Program-made: the position numbers and the translations under genes | Origin: JAAXIE01 sp965204245 | GTDB taxonomy: Bacteria > Chloroflexota > Dehalococcoidia > Lucifugimonadales > JAAXIE01 | DNA: 64,000 nucleotides | NCBI GenBank assembly: GCA_965204245.1 | Contig: CBDBED010000011.1 | Location: 132,242 to 196,241, forward strand | Direction: 5' to 3' | The notes under the pieces: model-generated | Told to the model about the DNA's origin: nothing | The model's database searches: none | The model's input: the letters and a program-made list of their open reading frames with translations, nothing else | Part shown: positions 1-7,276 of the stretch, piece after piece | Layout of the letters: every line of letters starts with the position of its first letter | Position numbering within the stretch: the stretch's first letter is position 1

Positions 1-807
1 GTGGCCTGTCTGACCATGTTCGTGGCGAGGTCCATTATTGCCGTCGTCATTGGCGGCCTCCTTTGTTTCGATTGTCTGGCTGGGGTTGGGTTCGTCGTTT
101 TCGGGGGGCACGTAGCCGACTTTGAGGGCGTTGAGCATGGTCATCATTTGCTGCCATGCTGTCTCGGTCATTGAGTCGGGGAGTTCGATGGTCACGGTTT
201 GGGAGCCGCCCATGAGGCGCAATGGGACCCGGGTGTGGGCTGGCGGGGTGTGGTGACGGTGCGAGTGGCCGCGGGTAGGGGCTAGTGGCGCATTTTCGAG
301 GGCGTCCCATGGGGCGTTATCTTCCAGCCCTGATGGTATTGCGATATTATCGAGGCTGGCGAAACGCATGGTGCTGCGAAAGACCTCGACAAAGCGGGAT
401 GCGCCCTCGTCGGAGAAGTCCTCGTCCATGAGGAGCCATTGGCGCAGGGAGCTATCGGAGGCGTTGGGCATGGCGTCCCTTGCCTTGGCGAAGAGGGGCG
501 GGCGGACTGCGGTGGCGCGGAGGGCCTCTTGGTATTCTGCGGAAGAGGGGTCGCGTGTGGCGAAGAACAGGCCGGTGCGGGACACCTTGCGGCTTTCGCC
601 TCTCCTGCCGTCGACGAGACCGAACTGTCGAAGGGCCCCCATGCGGACACGCACGGGACCGCTACCGCTGCTGTATCCCCAAGCCTTGACGGCGTCATCG
701 GGATCGAACTCGTTCCTGCCCATAGAGTTGTATAGTTTCACCACGGAGTCGAGGGCGTCTTCCAAGTCAATTCCGGGGTAGTTGGGGCTTCGGTGTTTCC
801 ATCTCAT
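1..807 (-). CDS. Uncharacterised protein, 3' end cut by window edge
   Basis: An open frame of 269 codons runs from an ATG at 807 to the first base of the window without a stop, so the C-terminus lies outside. An AAGGA Shine-Dalgarno sits about 9 bases before the ATG. The first 80 residues (beginning MRWKHRSPNYPGIDL) look like a small helical or winged-helix module: a YPGIDLEDALDSVVKLY helix, a conserved WGY and a predicted second helix. A Pro/His-rich linker follows at about 185-205, then a segment TVTIELPDSMTETAWQQMM. I know similar uncharacterised proteins with the NYPxIxLxEA start but cannot name a function. A 13-bp inverted repeat lies 50 bases upstream and may control it. The frame is coding-like, with C-rich third positions. 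Confidence 0.7.
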   Translation of the reverse strand, partial: MRWKHRSPNYPGIDLEDALDSVVKLYNSMGRNEFDPDDAVKAWGYSSGSGPVRVRMGALRQFGLVDGRRGESRKVSRTGLFFATRDPSSAEYQEALRATAVRPPLFAKARDAMPNASDSSLRQWLLMDEDFSDEGASRFVEVFRSTMRFASLDNIAIPSGLEDNAPWDALENAPLAPTRGHSHRHHTPPAHTRVPLRLMGGSQTVTIELPDSMTETAWQQMMTMLNALKVGYVPPENDEPNPSQTIETKEAANDDGNNGPRHEHGQTGH

Positions 808-856
808 AGTTGTTGTCCTTTCTGTGTGGGGGGCTGTGTAAGGTAAAATATCATGT

Positions 857-888
857 AGCCTTAATGATGTCAAGGCATCATTAAGGCT
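857..888. promoter_or_regulatory. Perfect 13-bp inverted repeat, possible operator
   Basis: AGCCTTAATGATG at 857-869 is exactly complementary to 876-888, with a 6-base spacer. It is AT-rich in a GC-rich setting. It lies 50 bases upstream of the minus-strand gene starting at 807 and about 180 bases before the plus-strand gene at 1066. No T-run follows, so an operator for a dimeric regulator is more likely than a terminator. This is inference only. Confidence 0.5.
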
Positions 889-1065
889 GATGGGAAGGCA
901 ATAAACCTAGAGTGGAAAGGCGGATTCTGAGAACGAACAGAGACGGGGGGCGCTGAGGGCGAACGCGGGGAGGCTTCGGGGCGGGTATCGTGAGCTGCGA
1001 TCTCGCTGGTTATGGGCAGGCTGTTATAGTTGCCCGGTTTTGAGGAAGGAGGATGGGAGAGGGTG

Positions 1066-1449
1066 ATGACGGAAGAGGATGTTCAGGACTGGTTGGATGA
1101 GTATGGGCGGGCTTGGGTCGATGGGGACCCGGGCCGTGTGGTGATGCTGTTCTCCGAGACGGCCACTTACCGGGAAATGCCGTTCGACGAGCCGATGAGG
1201 GGGCGGGACGGAATACGGGAGTATTGGCAGAAGAACGCGGCAGACGCACAGGAAGACGTCGAGTTTGCGTCGCAGGTCTGGGCGGTGAAGGGTGATACAG
1301 CGATTGCTGGCTGGCAGGCCCGTTTTGTTGAGAAGGCCACGGGGGCGCGAGTGGAGCTTGACGGGACGTTCAGGCTTGTGTTTTCGAGGGAGCAGGGGTC
1401 TCTGGAGTGCACGGTTCTGGAGGAGTGGTGGCATAGCAGGGAGTCGTGA
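1066..1449 (+). CDS. SnoaL-like / NTF2-fold family protein
   Basis: A 127-residue protein with the pattern of SnoaL-like small alpha+beta barrels. An N-terminal helix (VQDWLDEYGRAWVDGD) leads to the typical VVMLFSETATYREMPF strand with aromatic and acidic residues. Then comes a GRDGIREYWQ helix and strands ending in EEWWHSRES. Members of this fold are polyketide cyclases, dehydratases, isomerases or ligand binders, so no reaction can be assigned. I chose the ATG at 1066 because GAGGAAGGAGG lies 12-20 bases upstream; the upstream TTG at 1030 has no ribosome site. It stands alone; the next genes are on the other strand. Confidence 0.75.
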   Translation: MTEEDVQDWLDEYGRAWVDGDPGRVVMLFSETATYREMPFDEPMRGRDGIREYWQKNAADAQEDVEFASQVWAVKGDTAIAGWQARFVEKATGARVELDGTFRLVFSREQGSLECTVLEEWWHSRES

Positions 1450-1550
1450 GGGTGGCCCGCTCCTCCGGGCTCGCTATGGACGGCCGGGGCGAGAGCGTGT
1501 GCGGGAGATGTGGTATCGGGGCGGCGAGTCGTTGGCGGTATTTGGTTGGG

Positions 1551-1898
1551 TCAGTTTCCGGCGACTGGTTGGGGGGCTGGTACTTCGACTTCTATGGGGG
1601 CGAAGGTGACGGAGAGAGAGGGGGGCCAGTCGCTGGATATTTGGTTGAGGGCTTCCTGTTCCTCTGGGGTGAAGGGCTTGCAGTGGTGGGCCATGGCGTC
1701 TTCGAGGGACATGCGGGGTTCTGGGATGGGGTTACCGGTTTCCAGCAGGTCCTCCAAGTGAAAGGTGAGGGCCTCGTGAATCATTTCTTGAATGTGGTCC
1801 CAAGTCTTGCCTGTGCTGAAGCAGCCTGGCACGTCGGGGGCATAGGCGCAGTAGTTGTTGGGTAACTCTATGTAAATCACCACGTACTTCAGATTCAT
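1551..1898 (-). CDS. HicB-like antitoxin paralogue 4
   Basis: A 115-residue HicB-type protein, last in an operon of one hicA and four hicB-like genes. The N-terminal half (YVVIYIELPNNYCAYAPDVPGCFSTGKTWDHIQEMIHEAL) is the degraded RNase H-like fold of HicB, with its P-D-V-P-G-C signature. No ribbon-helix-helix or HTH DNA-binding domain is visible. Instead the protein ends in a tail, SVTFAPIEVEVPAPQPVAGN, that is nearly identical in two of the other paralogues. The gene starts 25 bases after the stop of paralogue 3. DNA identity in the 3' part points to tandem duplication. Whether it still binds a HicA toxin is unknown. Confidence 0.8.
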   Translation of the reverse strand: MNLKYVVIYIELPNNYCAYAPDVPGCFSTGKTWDHIQEMIHEALTFHLEDLLETGNPIPEPRMSLEDAMAHHCKPFTPEEQEALNQISSDWPPSLSVTFAPIEVEVPAPQPVAGN

Positions 1899-1923
1899 TG
1901 GGGGGCCTGCTCACGCGGTCGGG

Positions 1924-2286
1924 TTAGTTTCCGGGGACTGGTTGGGGGACTGGGACTTCGACTTCTATGGGGGCGAAGGTGACGGAGAGGGAGGGGGGCC
2001 AGTCGTTGTCATCAGAAGGGGCCTTTTCCCGGTAGTCGGCGAGGACTTGGCAATGATGGGCAATGGCATCTTCCAGAGACATACGAGGTTCAGGGATCGG
2101 GTCGCCATCCTCCAGGGTGACTTCAAGATACGAGGCGAGAGCCTCCCGCATCATCTCCTGAATCTCCTCCCAAGTGTCGGCGGCGCTGATGCAGCCGGGG
2201 ACGTCGGGGGCATAGGCAGCGTAGTTGTTGGGAGTTTGTTGGAATACTACGGCGTACGTCAGTTTCGTCGGGCGGACCCGGCTCAT
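1924..2286 (-). CDS. HicB-like antitoxin paralogue 3
   Basis: A 120-residue HicB-like protein. It has the HicB core (YAVVFQQTPNNYAAYAPDVPGCISAADTWEEIQEMMREAL) and then a second half, PIPEPRMSLEDAIAHHCQVLADYREK. It ends with the shared tail SVTFAPIEVEVPVPQPVPGN. It overlaps the stop of paralogue 2 by four bases (ATGA), so the two are translationally coupled. The first six residues (MSRVRP) are an extension absent from the other copies. The likely role is neutralising the HicA mRNA-interferase of the same operon, but the typical DNA-binding C-terminus is missing. Confidence 0.8.
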   Translation of the reverse strand: MSRVRPTKLTYAVVFQQTPNNYAAYAPDVPGCISAADTWEEIQEMMREALASYLEVTLEDGDPIPEPRMSLEDAIAHHCQVLADYREKAPSDDNDWPPSLSVTFAPIEVEVPVPQPVPGN

Positions 2287-2492
2287 GGAGTTGCCTGCAC
2301 TAATTCGTAGGACTGGGGTTCCGGTACGGGAAGTCCGTCTTCTTTCAGAGTCTCCAAGTAGAGGTCGATGGCTTGGAGGATGAGACCGTAGACCTCGTCT
2401 CTTGTTTCAGCAGCGGCTACACAGCCCGGTAAGTCAGGGACATGGGCACCGTAGCTGGTTGGGCCCTTTTCGATGATGATTGCGTAACCCAT
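2283..2492 (-). CDS. Short HicB-like antitoxin paralogue 2
   Basis: A 69-residue protein containing only the HicB core: YAIIIEKGPTSYGAHVPDLPGCVAAAETRDEVYGLILQAIDLYLE. It lacks the conserved C-terminal tail of its three neighbours and is the most divergent copy. It starts 9 bases after paralogue 1 ends and overlaps the start of paralogue 3 by four bases. Single-domain HicB proteins of this size (UPF0150-like) are common and may be antitoxins or orphan partners. The position inside the operon implies co-expression with hicA. Confidence 0.8.
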   Translation of the reverse strand: MGYAIIIEKGPTSYGAHVPDLPGCVAAAETRDEVYGLILQAIDLYLETLKEDGLPVPEPQSYELVQATP

Positions 2493-2501
2493 GCGAGAGA
2501 G

Positions 2502-2843
2502 TCAGTTTCCGGCGACGGGTTGGGGGGCTGGGACTTCGACTTCTATGGGGGCGAAGGTAGCGGACAGTGTGCATGAATCGTCGTCATAGGCAGGGGATTC
2601 TGCGCGGCAGTCGGCTATGACTTGGCAGTGGTAGGCGATGGCCTCCTCCAAGGACATAGCTCTCTCGGGCAGCGGGTCACCGTACTCCAGCATAACCTCG
2701 ATGTGTCCCGTCATGGCCTCTTGGATCATCTGCTGGATATCATCCCAATTCTTGCCGGTGCTGATGCATCCGGGTAAATCGGGTACATAAGCGGCGTAGT
2801 TGTTGGGAGTTTGTTCGAATACTACGGCATAGCACAGTTTCAT
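2502..2843 (-). CDS. hicB: HicB-like antitoxin paralogue 1
   Basis: A 113-residue protein directly after hicA, with a four-base ATGA overlap, which makes it the most likely cognate antitoxin. The core CYAVVFEQTPNNYAAYVPDLPGCISTGKNWDDIQQMIQEAM is the HicB RNase H-like fold with the PDLPGC motif. The rest (LPERAMSLEEAIAYHCQVIADCRAE) and the tail SATFAPIEVEVPAPQPVAGN match paralogues 3 and 4. HicB binds and blocks HicA, and classical HicB also represses the operon through a C-terminal RHH or HTH domain. No such domain is obvious here. Confidence 0.85.
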   Translation of the reverse strand: MKLCYAVVFEQTPNNYAAYVPDLPGCISTGKNWDDIQQMIQEAMTGHIEVMLEYGDPLPERAMSLEEAIAYHCQVIADCRAESPAYDDDSCTLSATFAPIEVEVPAPQPVAGN

Positions 2844-3049
2844 CTGTTTTCCTCCAGCAGCCCTGCCTGCCTAAGGATACTCCTCCACGTGGGCGTAGGC
2901 AGGTCTTGGCCTGGATGGCCTGGGATCGTGACGGTGCCCGGTTTCTCAGGGTGATGGTAGTGGCGGTGGCTTCCGCGGGTTCTGACTAGCCTCCATCCGT
3001 CTTGTTCTACGATTCGTATTGCTTCTCTGACTTTGTGCACAGTGTCCAT
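2840..3049 (-). CDS. hicA: HicA-family mRNA interferase toxin
   Basis: A 69-residue HicA toxin. These proteins have a dsRNA-binding-like fold and cut mRNA with a catalytic histidine. Visible signatures are VREAIRIVEQDGWRLVRTRGSHRHYHHPEKPGTVTIPGHPGQDLPTPTWRSILRQAGL. The G-S-H-R-H motif around residue 27 carries the expected active-site His, and the P-x-H strand and final helix are complete. It is the first gene of a minus-strand operon followed by four hicB-like genes. The toxin looks intact, so at least one antitoxin must be active if it is expressed. Confidence 0.88.
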   Translation of the reverse strand: MDTVHKVREAIRIVEQDGWRLVRTRGSHRHYHHPEKPGTVTIPGHPGQDLPTPTWRSILRQAGLLEENR

Positions 3050-3276
3050 AGTACCTGCCGGGCGTTGTCTCTGCTAGGAGGTTGGTGGGTTTGGGGTGGA
3101 GAGAGGCATGACATTTTGTTGTTGACGGGAGCCAAACGCTTGTTCTAGCCTGTGAATGCGGAGGCAGACGTGCCCGGGAGGATTGGGGACAGGGAGCCTC
3201 CGGAGCAAGAGCGGGGCGGACCCCTCAGGACTCGGACTCAGTCTGGGGCCGGGGTCCGTCCCCTCTTTCGGGGCCT

Positions 3277-3304
3277 GTGGATTGCGGCGAAAGCCGCAAT
3301 GACG
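3277..3304. repeat. REP-like hairpin (degenerate)
   Basis: GTGGATTGCGGCGAAAGCCGCAATGACG holds an 8-bp stem (3281-3288 with 3293-3300) and a GAAA loop. It has the same outline as the REP-like repeats of this genome: a GTGG flank, palindrome, then AATGACG. It lies in the 375-bp spacer between hicA and the prohead protease gene. Apart from a G-rich stretch, nothing else in that spacer is recognisable. Confidence 0.5.
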
Positions 3305-3424
3305 ATGAAGGGGCCGCGATGGTGGCGGGAGGCCGGAATCGACGGGGTCCAATGATCGTCGAAGGGCAAATGACGATGGTCGCCAGAGAGTATCAAGGGT
3401 ATCAGACGCTGGGAGGAAGACGGA

Positions 3425-4432
3425 GTGACTACTGAGGAGAGGACATTGACTGAAGGACGGATGGTTGATGGGGAGAGCGTGTCGGTGGAGAGCCGTGGGG
3501 GCGGGAGTTTGTGGGAGGCGCAGATGCAGGAGCATTTGCTGGAGGCGTTGGAGGACTACCGGCGGGGCGTGGCCGAGGCTCCGTGCGTGTTCAAGTGGAG
3601 CGTGATGGGAGCGGTGGCATCAGAGCCGGGGCAGGCCCTTGGACAGGCTCAGGACGAACGTGGGCTGGGCGCTGCTGGCGGGGAGGAAGGGGGCGACTGG
3701 CAGCGGAAGGAGATGGGCGGGGGAACGGTGGAGGACGGCGGGGCGATGACCTTTGTGGCGTCCACTGAGGAGGTGGACCGGCATGGGGATGTGGTGTCGG
3801 TGTCGGGGTGGAAGCTGGATGGGTACCGGAAGAACCCGGTGTTCTTGTGGGCGCATGATTATTCGCGTCCGGCGATCGGGCGGACGACGCAGGTGTGGAC
3901 GAGTTCTGCGGGGAAAGATGCGCTCACGCCAACACTGTCGCTGGCGTCAACCGTCCCGGTGGCCCCAACGCTGTCTCTAGCCCCAACATTCTCGCCCACA
4001 GGGAGCGGGGGGATTGGGGGGCTGACGTCGCCGGCGTTGCTGGTGAACGTGGAGTTTGCGCCGACGCCGTTTGCCCAAGAGGTGGCTGCGCTGTACCGGG
4101 GCGGCTACCAGAAGGGGGTGTCGGTGGGATTCCGGCCGGTGCGGTTTGAGGAGCGGAGGCACCCGCAGACGGGGAAGTTCATGGGTATCCGGTTTACGGA
4201 GCAGGTGTTGCTGGAGGTGAGTGCTGCGCCGGTGCCGGCGAATGAGAATGCGGTGCGGCGAGCCAGCGGACTGGCTGGAGGCATGGGGTTGGAGGGGAGG
4301 CTGGCGTTGCTGGAGCGGAGGGTGGAGGAGATGCGCCGTGGGGGATACGGGGGTTTGGGGTTGTCTGGAGGTGTGTACAGGGGGCTGCCGCAGGTGCTGG
4401 AGGTGTTGCGTGAGGCGCGGGCTGGGCCGTGA
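3425..4432 (+). CDS. HK97-family prohead serine protease
   Basis: A 335-residue protein with the phage prohead protease core (Peptidase S78 family), which cuts scaffold and capsid delta domains during head maturation. The core is MTFVASTEEVDRHGDVV at about 108-124, FLWAHDY with the probable catalytic His144, VEFAPTPFAQEVAALYRGG at about 209-227, and KGVSVGF with the probable catalytic Ser233. It ends with LLEVSAAPVPANENA and a helical tail. The GTG start has GGGAGGA 7 bases upstream. Two oddities are visible. An insert at about 167-197 (LTPTLSLAST... repeated) separates the His from the next core strand. Residues about 66-80 are encoded by a copy of the genome's AGGACGAACG repeat. It precedes the capsid gene, as in phages. 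Confidence 0.88.
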   Translation: MTTEERTLTEGRMVDGESVSVESRGGGSLWEAQMQEHLLEALEDYRRGVAEAPCVFKWSVMGAVASEPGQALGQAQDERGLGAAGGEEGGDWQRKEMGGGTVEDGGAMTFVASTEEVDRHGDVVSVSGWKLDGYRKNPVFLWAHDYSRPAIGRTTQVWTSSAGKDALTPTLSLASTVPVAPTLSLAPTFSPTGSGGIGGLTSPALLVNVEFAPTPFAQEVAALYRGGYQKGVSVGFRPVRFEERRHPQTGKFMGIRFTEQVLLEVSAAPVPANENAVRRASGLAGGMGLEGRLALLERRVEEMRRGGYGGLGLSGGVYRGLPQVLEVLREARAGP

Positions 4433-4528
4433 GGGGGTACCCCGATCAAGACTTCCCCCTTAGGAGGCCACCCCCATCCCAACCTTCCCCCTCAGGGGGA
4501 AGGGGTTTGGTGCGCGGGTTTGAGGTTG

Positions 4529-4618
4529 TCCTTCGACTTCGTGGCGGAGTCAACACAACCTCCGCGCTTGGTCGCCTGGAGGCTGTGTTGACTCCACCAC
4601 TTCGCTCAGGACGAACGG
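4529..4618. repeat. MITE-like palindromic insertion in a 27-bp repeat
   Basis: The 27-bp repeat starting TCCTTCGACTTCG and ending GGACGAACGG is split here by 57 bases (4542-4598). The insert has near-perfect terminal inverted repeats (GGCGGAGTCAACACA against TGTGTTGACTCCACC, one mismatch). It is flanked by a 6-bp direct repeat ACTTCG (4536-4541 and 4599-4604). That is the layout of a small insertion element with a target duplication. An uninterrupted copy of the 27-bp repeat is at 8873-8899, and a second occupied copy is near 8232-8331. Confidence 0.65.
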
Positions 4619-4718
4619 AGAGGGAGAGTTCAGGATGAACTGGGAGGGAGACAGGTGGGGGGAGTGCCGCGCGCGCTAGTCAGCTAGGACGAAGGGGATA
4701 GAGGGAGCACGGGGGCGG

Positions 4719-5200
4719 GAATGATGGTGGGGGCTGGCTCGCTACGGGATGGTTGGCCGTTGTGGTGGTATGGGTTACGTGGGTTCCCGCCTGCGCGGGA
4801 ATGACGGAGAGAGGGGGCGGGAATGACGGAGAGAGGGGGCGGGAATGACGGTGGGGGGTGCGGGAATGACGGATGGGGAAGGCTCGCTACGGGATGGTTG
4901 GCCGTTGTGGTGGTACGGGTTACGTGGGTTCCCGCCTGCGCGGGAATGACGGATGGGGGGCGGGAATGACGGTGGGGGGTGCGGGAATGAGGGTGGGGGC
5001 TGGCTCGCTATGGGATGGTTGGCTGTTGTGGTGGTATGGGTTACGTGGGTTCCCGCCTTCGCGGGAATGACGGATGTGGGGTGCGGGAATGACGGTGGGG
5101 GGTGGGAATGAGGGTGGGGAAGGCTCGCTACGGGGTGGTTGGCTGTTGTGGTGGTATGGGTTACGTGGGTTCCCGCCTGCGCGGGAATGACGGGTGATGG
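4719..5200. repeat. Four REP-like units in the protease-capsid spacer
   Basis: Four copies of a unit of about 120-146 bp, each with GGCTCGCTA..GG(G/T)TGGTTGG(C)(C/T)GTTGTGGTGGT followed by a 34-bp REP-like element. The REP cores are at 4774-4807, 4918-4951, 5040-5073 and 5160-5193. Each is GTTACGTGG, then the palindrome GTTCCCGCCTGCGCGGGAAT, then GACGG; the third has TTC in place of TGC. Between cores are short GGGAATGACGG repeats. The remainder of the spacer (4433-5263) holds the palindromic insertion and no gene. Confidence 0.85.
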
Positions 5201-5263
5201 GGTGAGGGTGGAGTGATGGGGTGAGTGGAAGCTAGATTTGAAGGAAGATGAGAGGAGAAGGAT

Positions 5264-6598
5264 ATGAATATTGGGACGCAGGAATTGGAAGTAATCAAGA
5301 GCGAGGTGGCGGGGATACGGGACTTTTACCAGGCGCGGATGGATGCGGAGATACCGCCGCTGAGGGAGGAGGTGCAGAGGATTGCTTCGCAGTTGGGACG
5401 GATGCAGGAGTCGTCGAAGGAGGGGCAGAAGCGGAACATTCTGGCGAAGTATGTGGACGGGGGCCGGCCGCGGGTGCCGTACGGGAAGTATGAGGGGATG
5501 GACTTGCTGGACTTGGCGTGCGTGCGCAGTCTGCTGAACTCGCAGATGCGGCAGCCCATGGGCTTGAACCCGCGAATGCTGGAGGAGTGGCAGCTTAATC
5601 TGAAGGCTGCCATGGACAGCACCACGCCGGGTTCCGGTGATGAGTTGGTGCCGACGCAGGAGGCGGCTGCGCTGTGGCTGGATGTGAATCTGGAGACGAT
5701 GGTGGCACCGCTGTTCTCGAGGACGGAGATGCCGTCGGACCCGTTCGACATACCATTGCAGTTGGGTGACGTGAGCTGGTATCCGGGGACGGAGAACTCG
5801 GCGGTGACGGGGTCGGCGTTGAATACGGCGAAGCAGACGCTGACTTCGTATGAACTGGTGGGGACGGTGCCGTGGTCGCTGTCGCTGGACGAGGACTCGG
5901 TGATAGCGATGGCGCCGGAAGTGCGGTCGTCGCTGGTGCGAAATGCGGCGGAGGTGATTGACGACGTGCTGCTGAACGCGGACACGACGACGACAAACAA
6001 CATCAATGCCGACGGGGCGACCATATCCAAGAGCGATGTGGGGAAGGGGCACTGGCTGCTGGGGTTCGACGGGCTAATCCATTTGCCGCTGGTGGACAAC
6101 GACAGCCAAGGGAACGACCACAACTCGGGGGCGTCGGACAGCATGTTCAACGAGATACGGGGCAAGCTGGGCAAATATGGGGTGCGCCCCTCGGAACTGG
6201 CCTATGTCATGGATGTGGACACGTACATACGGAGTTTGGGCATCACCAACTTCCGGACGCTGGACAAGCTGGGGCCGAACGCGACGTTGTTGCAGGGGCA
6301 GTTGGCGGCGGTGGAGGGGATACCGGTGCTGGTGTCGGAGCAGATGAAGGCGGCGGATGCGGACGGGAAGGTGACGAACGGGGGGAACACCAACAACACG
6401 GGACGGCTGCTGATTGTGAACCGGACGCAGTGGCGTGTGGGATTCCGGCGGGAGTTGACGATTGAGACGGAGCGGGACATCCAGAAGAGGCAGAACGTGA
6501 TGGTGGTGAGCATGCGGATTGCGTTTGCGGAGCGGACGGGAACGCGTTCGAGTGCGACGCATACTGCGTTGCAGTACAACATCACGTCTGGGCCGTAG
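5264..6598 (+). CDS. HK97-family major capsid protein
   Basis: A 444-residue capsid protein. Residues 1-55 form a predicted coiled coil (ELEVIKSEVAGIRDFYQARMDAEIPPLREEV...) like the HK97 delta/scaffold domain that the protease removes. From about 108 the HK97 fold begins: MDSTTPGSGDELVPTQEAAALWLDV, then the PFDIPLQLGDVSWYPGTE strand, the E-loop/spine-helix region EVRSSLVRNAAEVIDDVLLNAD and a C-terminal P- and A-domain pattern ending FAERTGTRSSATHTALQYNITSGP. Length is normal and no stop or frameshift interrupts it. The ATG at 5264 has GGAGAAGG before it. It lies between the protease and connector genes in canonical phage order, but both spacers are filled with host-type repeats. Confidence 0.93.
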   Translation: MNIGTQELEVIKSEVAGIRDFYQARMDAEIPPLREEVQRIASQLGRMQESSKEGQKRNILAKYVDGGRPRVPYGKYEGMDLLDLACVRSLLNSQMRQPMGLNPRMLEEWQLNLKAAMDSTTPGSGDELVPTQEAAALWLDVNLETMVAPLFSRTEMPSDPFDIPLQLGDVSWYPGTENSAVTGSALNTAKQTLTSYELVGTVPWSLSLDEDSVIAMAPEVRSSLVRNAAEVIDDVLLNADTTTTNNINADGATISKSDVGKGHWLLGFDGLIHLPLVDNDSQGNDHNSGASDSMFNEIRGKLGKYGVRPSELAYVMDVDTYIRSLGITNFRTLDKLGPNATLLQGQLAAVEGIPVLVSEQMKAADADGKVTNGGNTNNTGRLLIVNRTQWRVGFRRELTIETERDIQKRQNVMVVSMRIAFAERTGTRSSATHTALQYNITSGP

Positions 6599-6648
6599 GG
6601 ATGGGAGGGGCAGGCGGGGTGGTGCGCTGCCCTGCCCTGCCTCGCCTG

Positions 6649-6730
6649 TCCTTCGACTCCGGGGGCGGGTTGCACATCCAACCTCGTGCGGTCGGATGTG
6701 CAACCCACCTCCTTTGCTCGGGACGAACGG
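6649..6730. repeat. Variant palindromic insertion with different stem
   Basis: The same flanks as the 4529 element (TCCTTCGACT at the left, GCTCGGGACGAACGG at the right) enclose another inverted repeat. The stem here is GGGTTGCACATCC / GGATGTGCAACCC, which differs in sequence from the 4529 stem but keeps the architecture. The six-base direct repeat is not preserved. Confidence 0.5.
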
Positions 6731-6800
6731 AAGAGAGTGGGATTTTGGGGGTGGGCGGACTGTGTGCGCTCCGGGCGTGGCGAATTGTGTGGGGGTGCGG

Positions 6801-7190
6801 GTTACGTGGGTTCCCGCCTGCGCGGGAACGACGGAGGAGGGGAGGGGGAATGACGGAGGAGGGATGAGGACTGCGGGGTCGTTTGTCCGGTGTGGGGTGC
6901 GGGTTACGTGGGTTCCCGCCTGCGCGGGAATGACGGAGGAGAGGGGAGCGGGAATGACGGAGGAGAGGGGAGCGGGCATGACGGTGGTGGGATGAGGGCT
7001 ACGGGGTTGTTGGCTGGTGTGGGGGTGAGGGTTACGTGGGTTCCCGCCTGCGCGGGAATGACGGGGGAGGGGAGGGGGAATGACGGAGGAGAGGGAGCGG
7101 GAATGACGGGGAGGGATGTTGGCTGCGGGGTCGTTTGTCTGGTGTGGGGGTGAGGGTTACGTGGGTTCCCGCCTTCGCGGGAATGACGGG
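6801..7190. repeat. Four REP-like units in the capsid-connector spacer
   Basis: REP-like cores at 6801-6834, 6903-6936, 7031-7064 and 7156-7189 share GTTACGTGG plus the GTTCCCGCC(T)(G/T)(G/C)GCGGGAA palindrome. They are separated by GGAATGACGGAGGAG-type short repeats and a shared GGTGTGGGGGTG(C/A)GG leader. The spacing is about 100-128 bases. No gene is seen in 6599-7276. Confidence 0.85.
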
Positions 7191-7276
7191 GATGGGGGAG
7201 CGGGAATGACGGTGGAGGTGGGAATGGCGCGGAGGGACGGGTGGGTTTAGTGAAGGATGAATGGGAGGAAGGGACG

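Noticed and set aside
4775..6052. Long minus-strand ORF of 425 codons opposite the capsid gene
   Set aside because: It is Arg/His/Pro-rich, has no ribosome site, runs through REP repeats, and is antisense to an unmistakable capsid gene.
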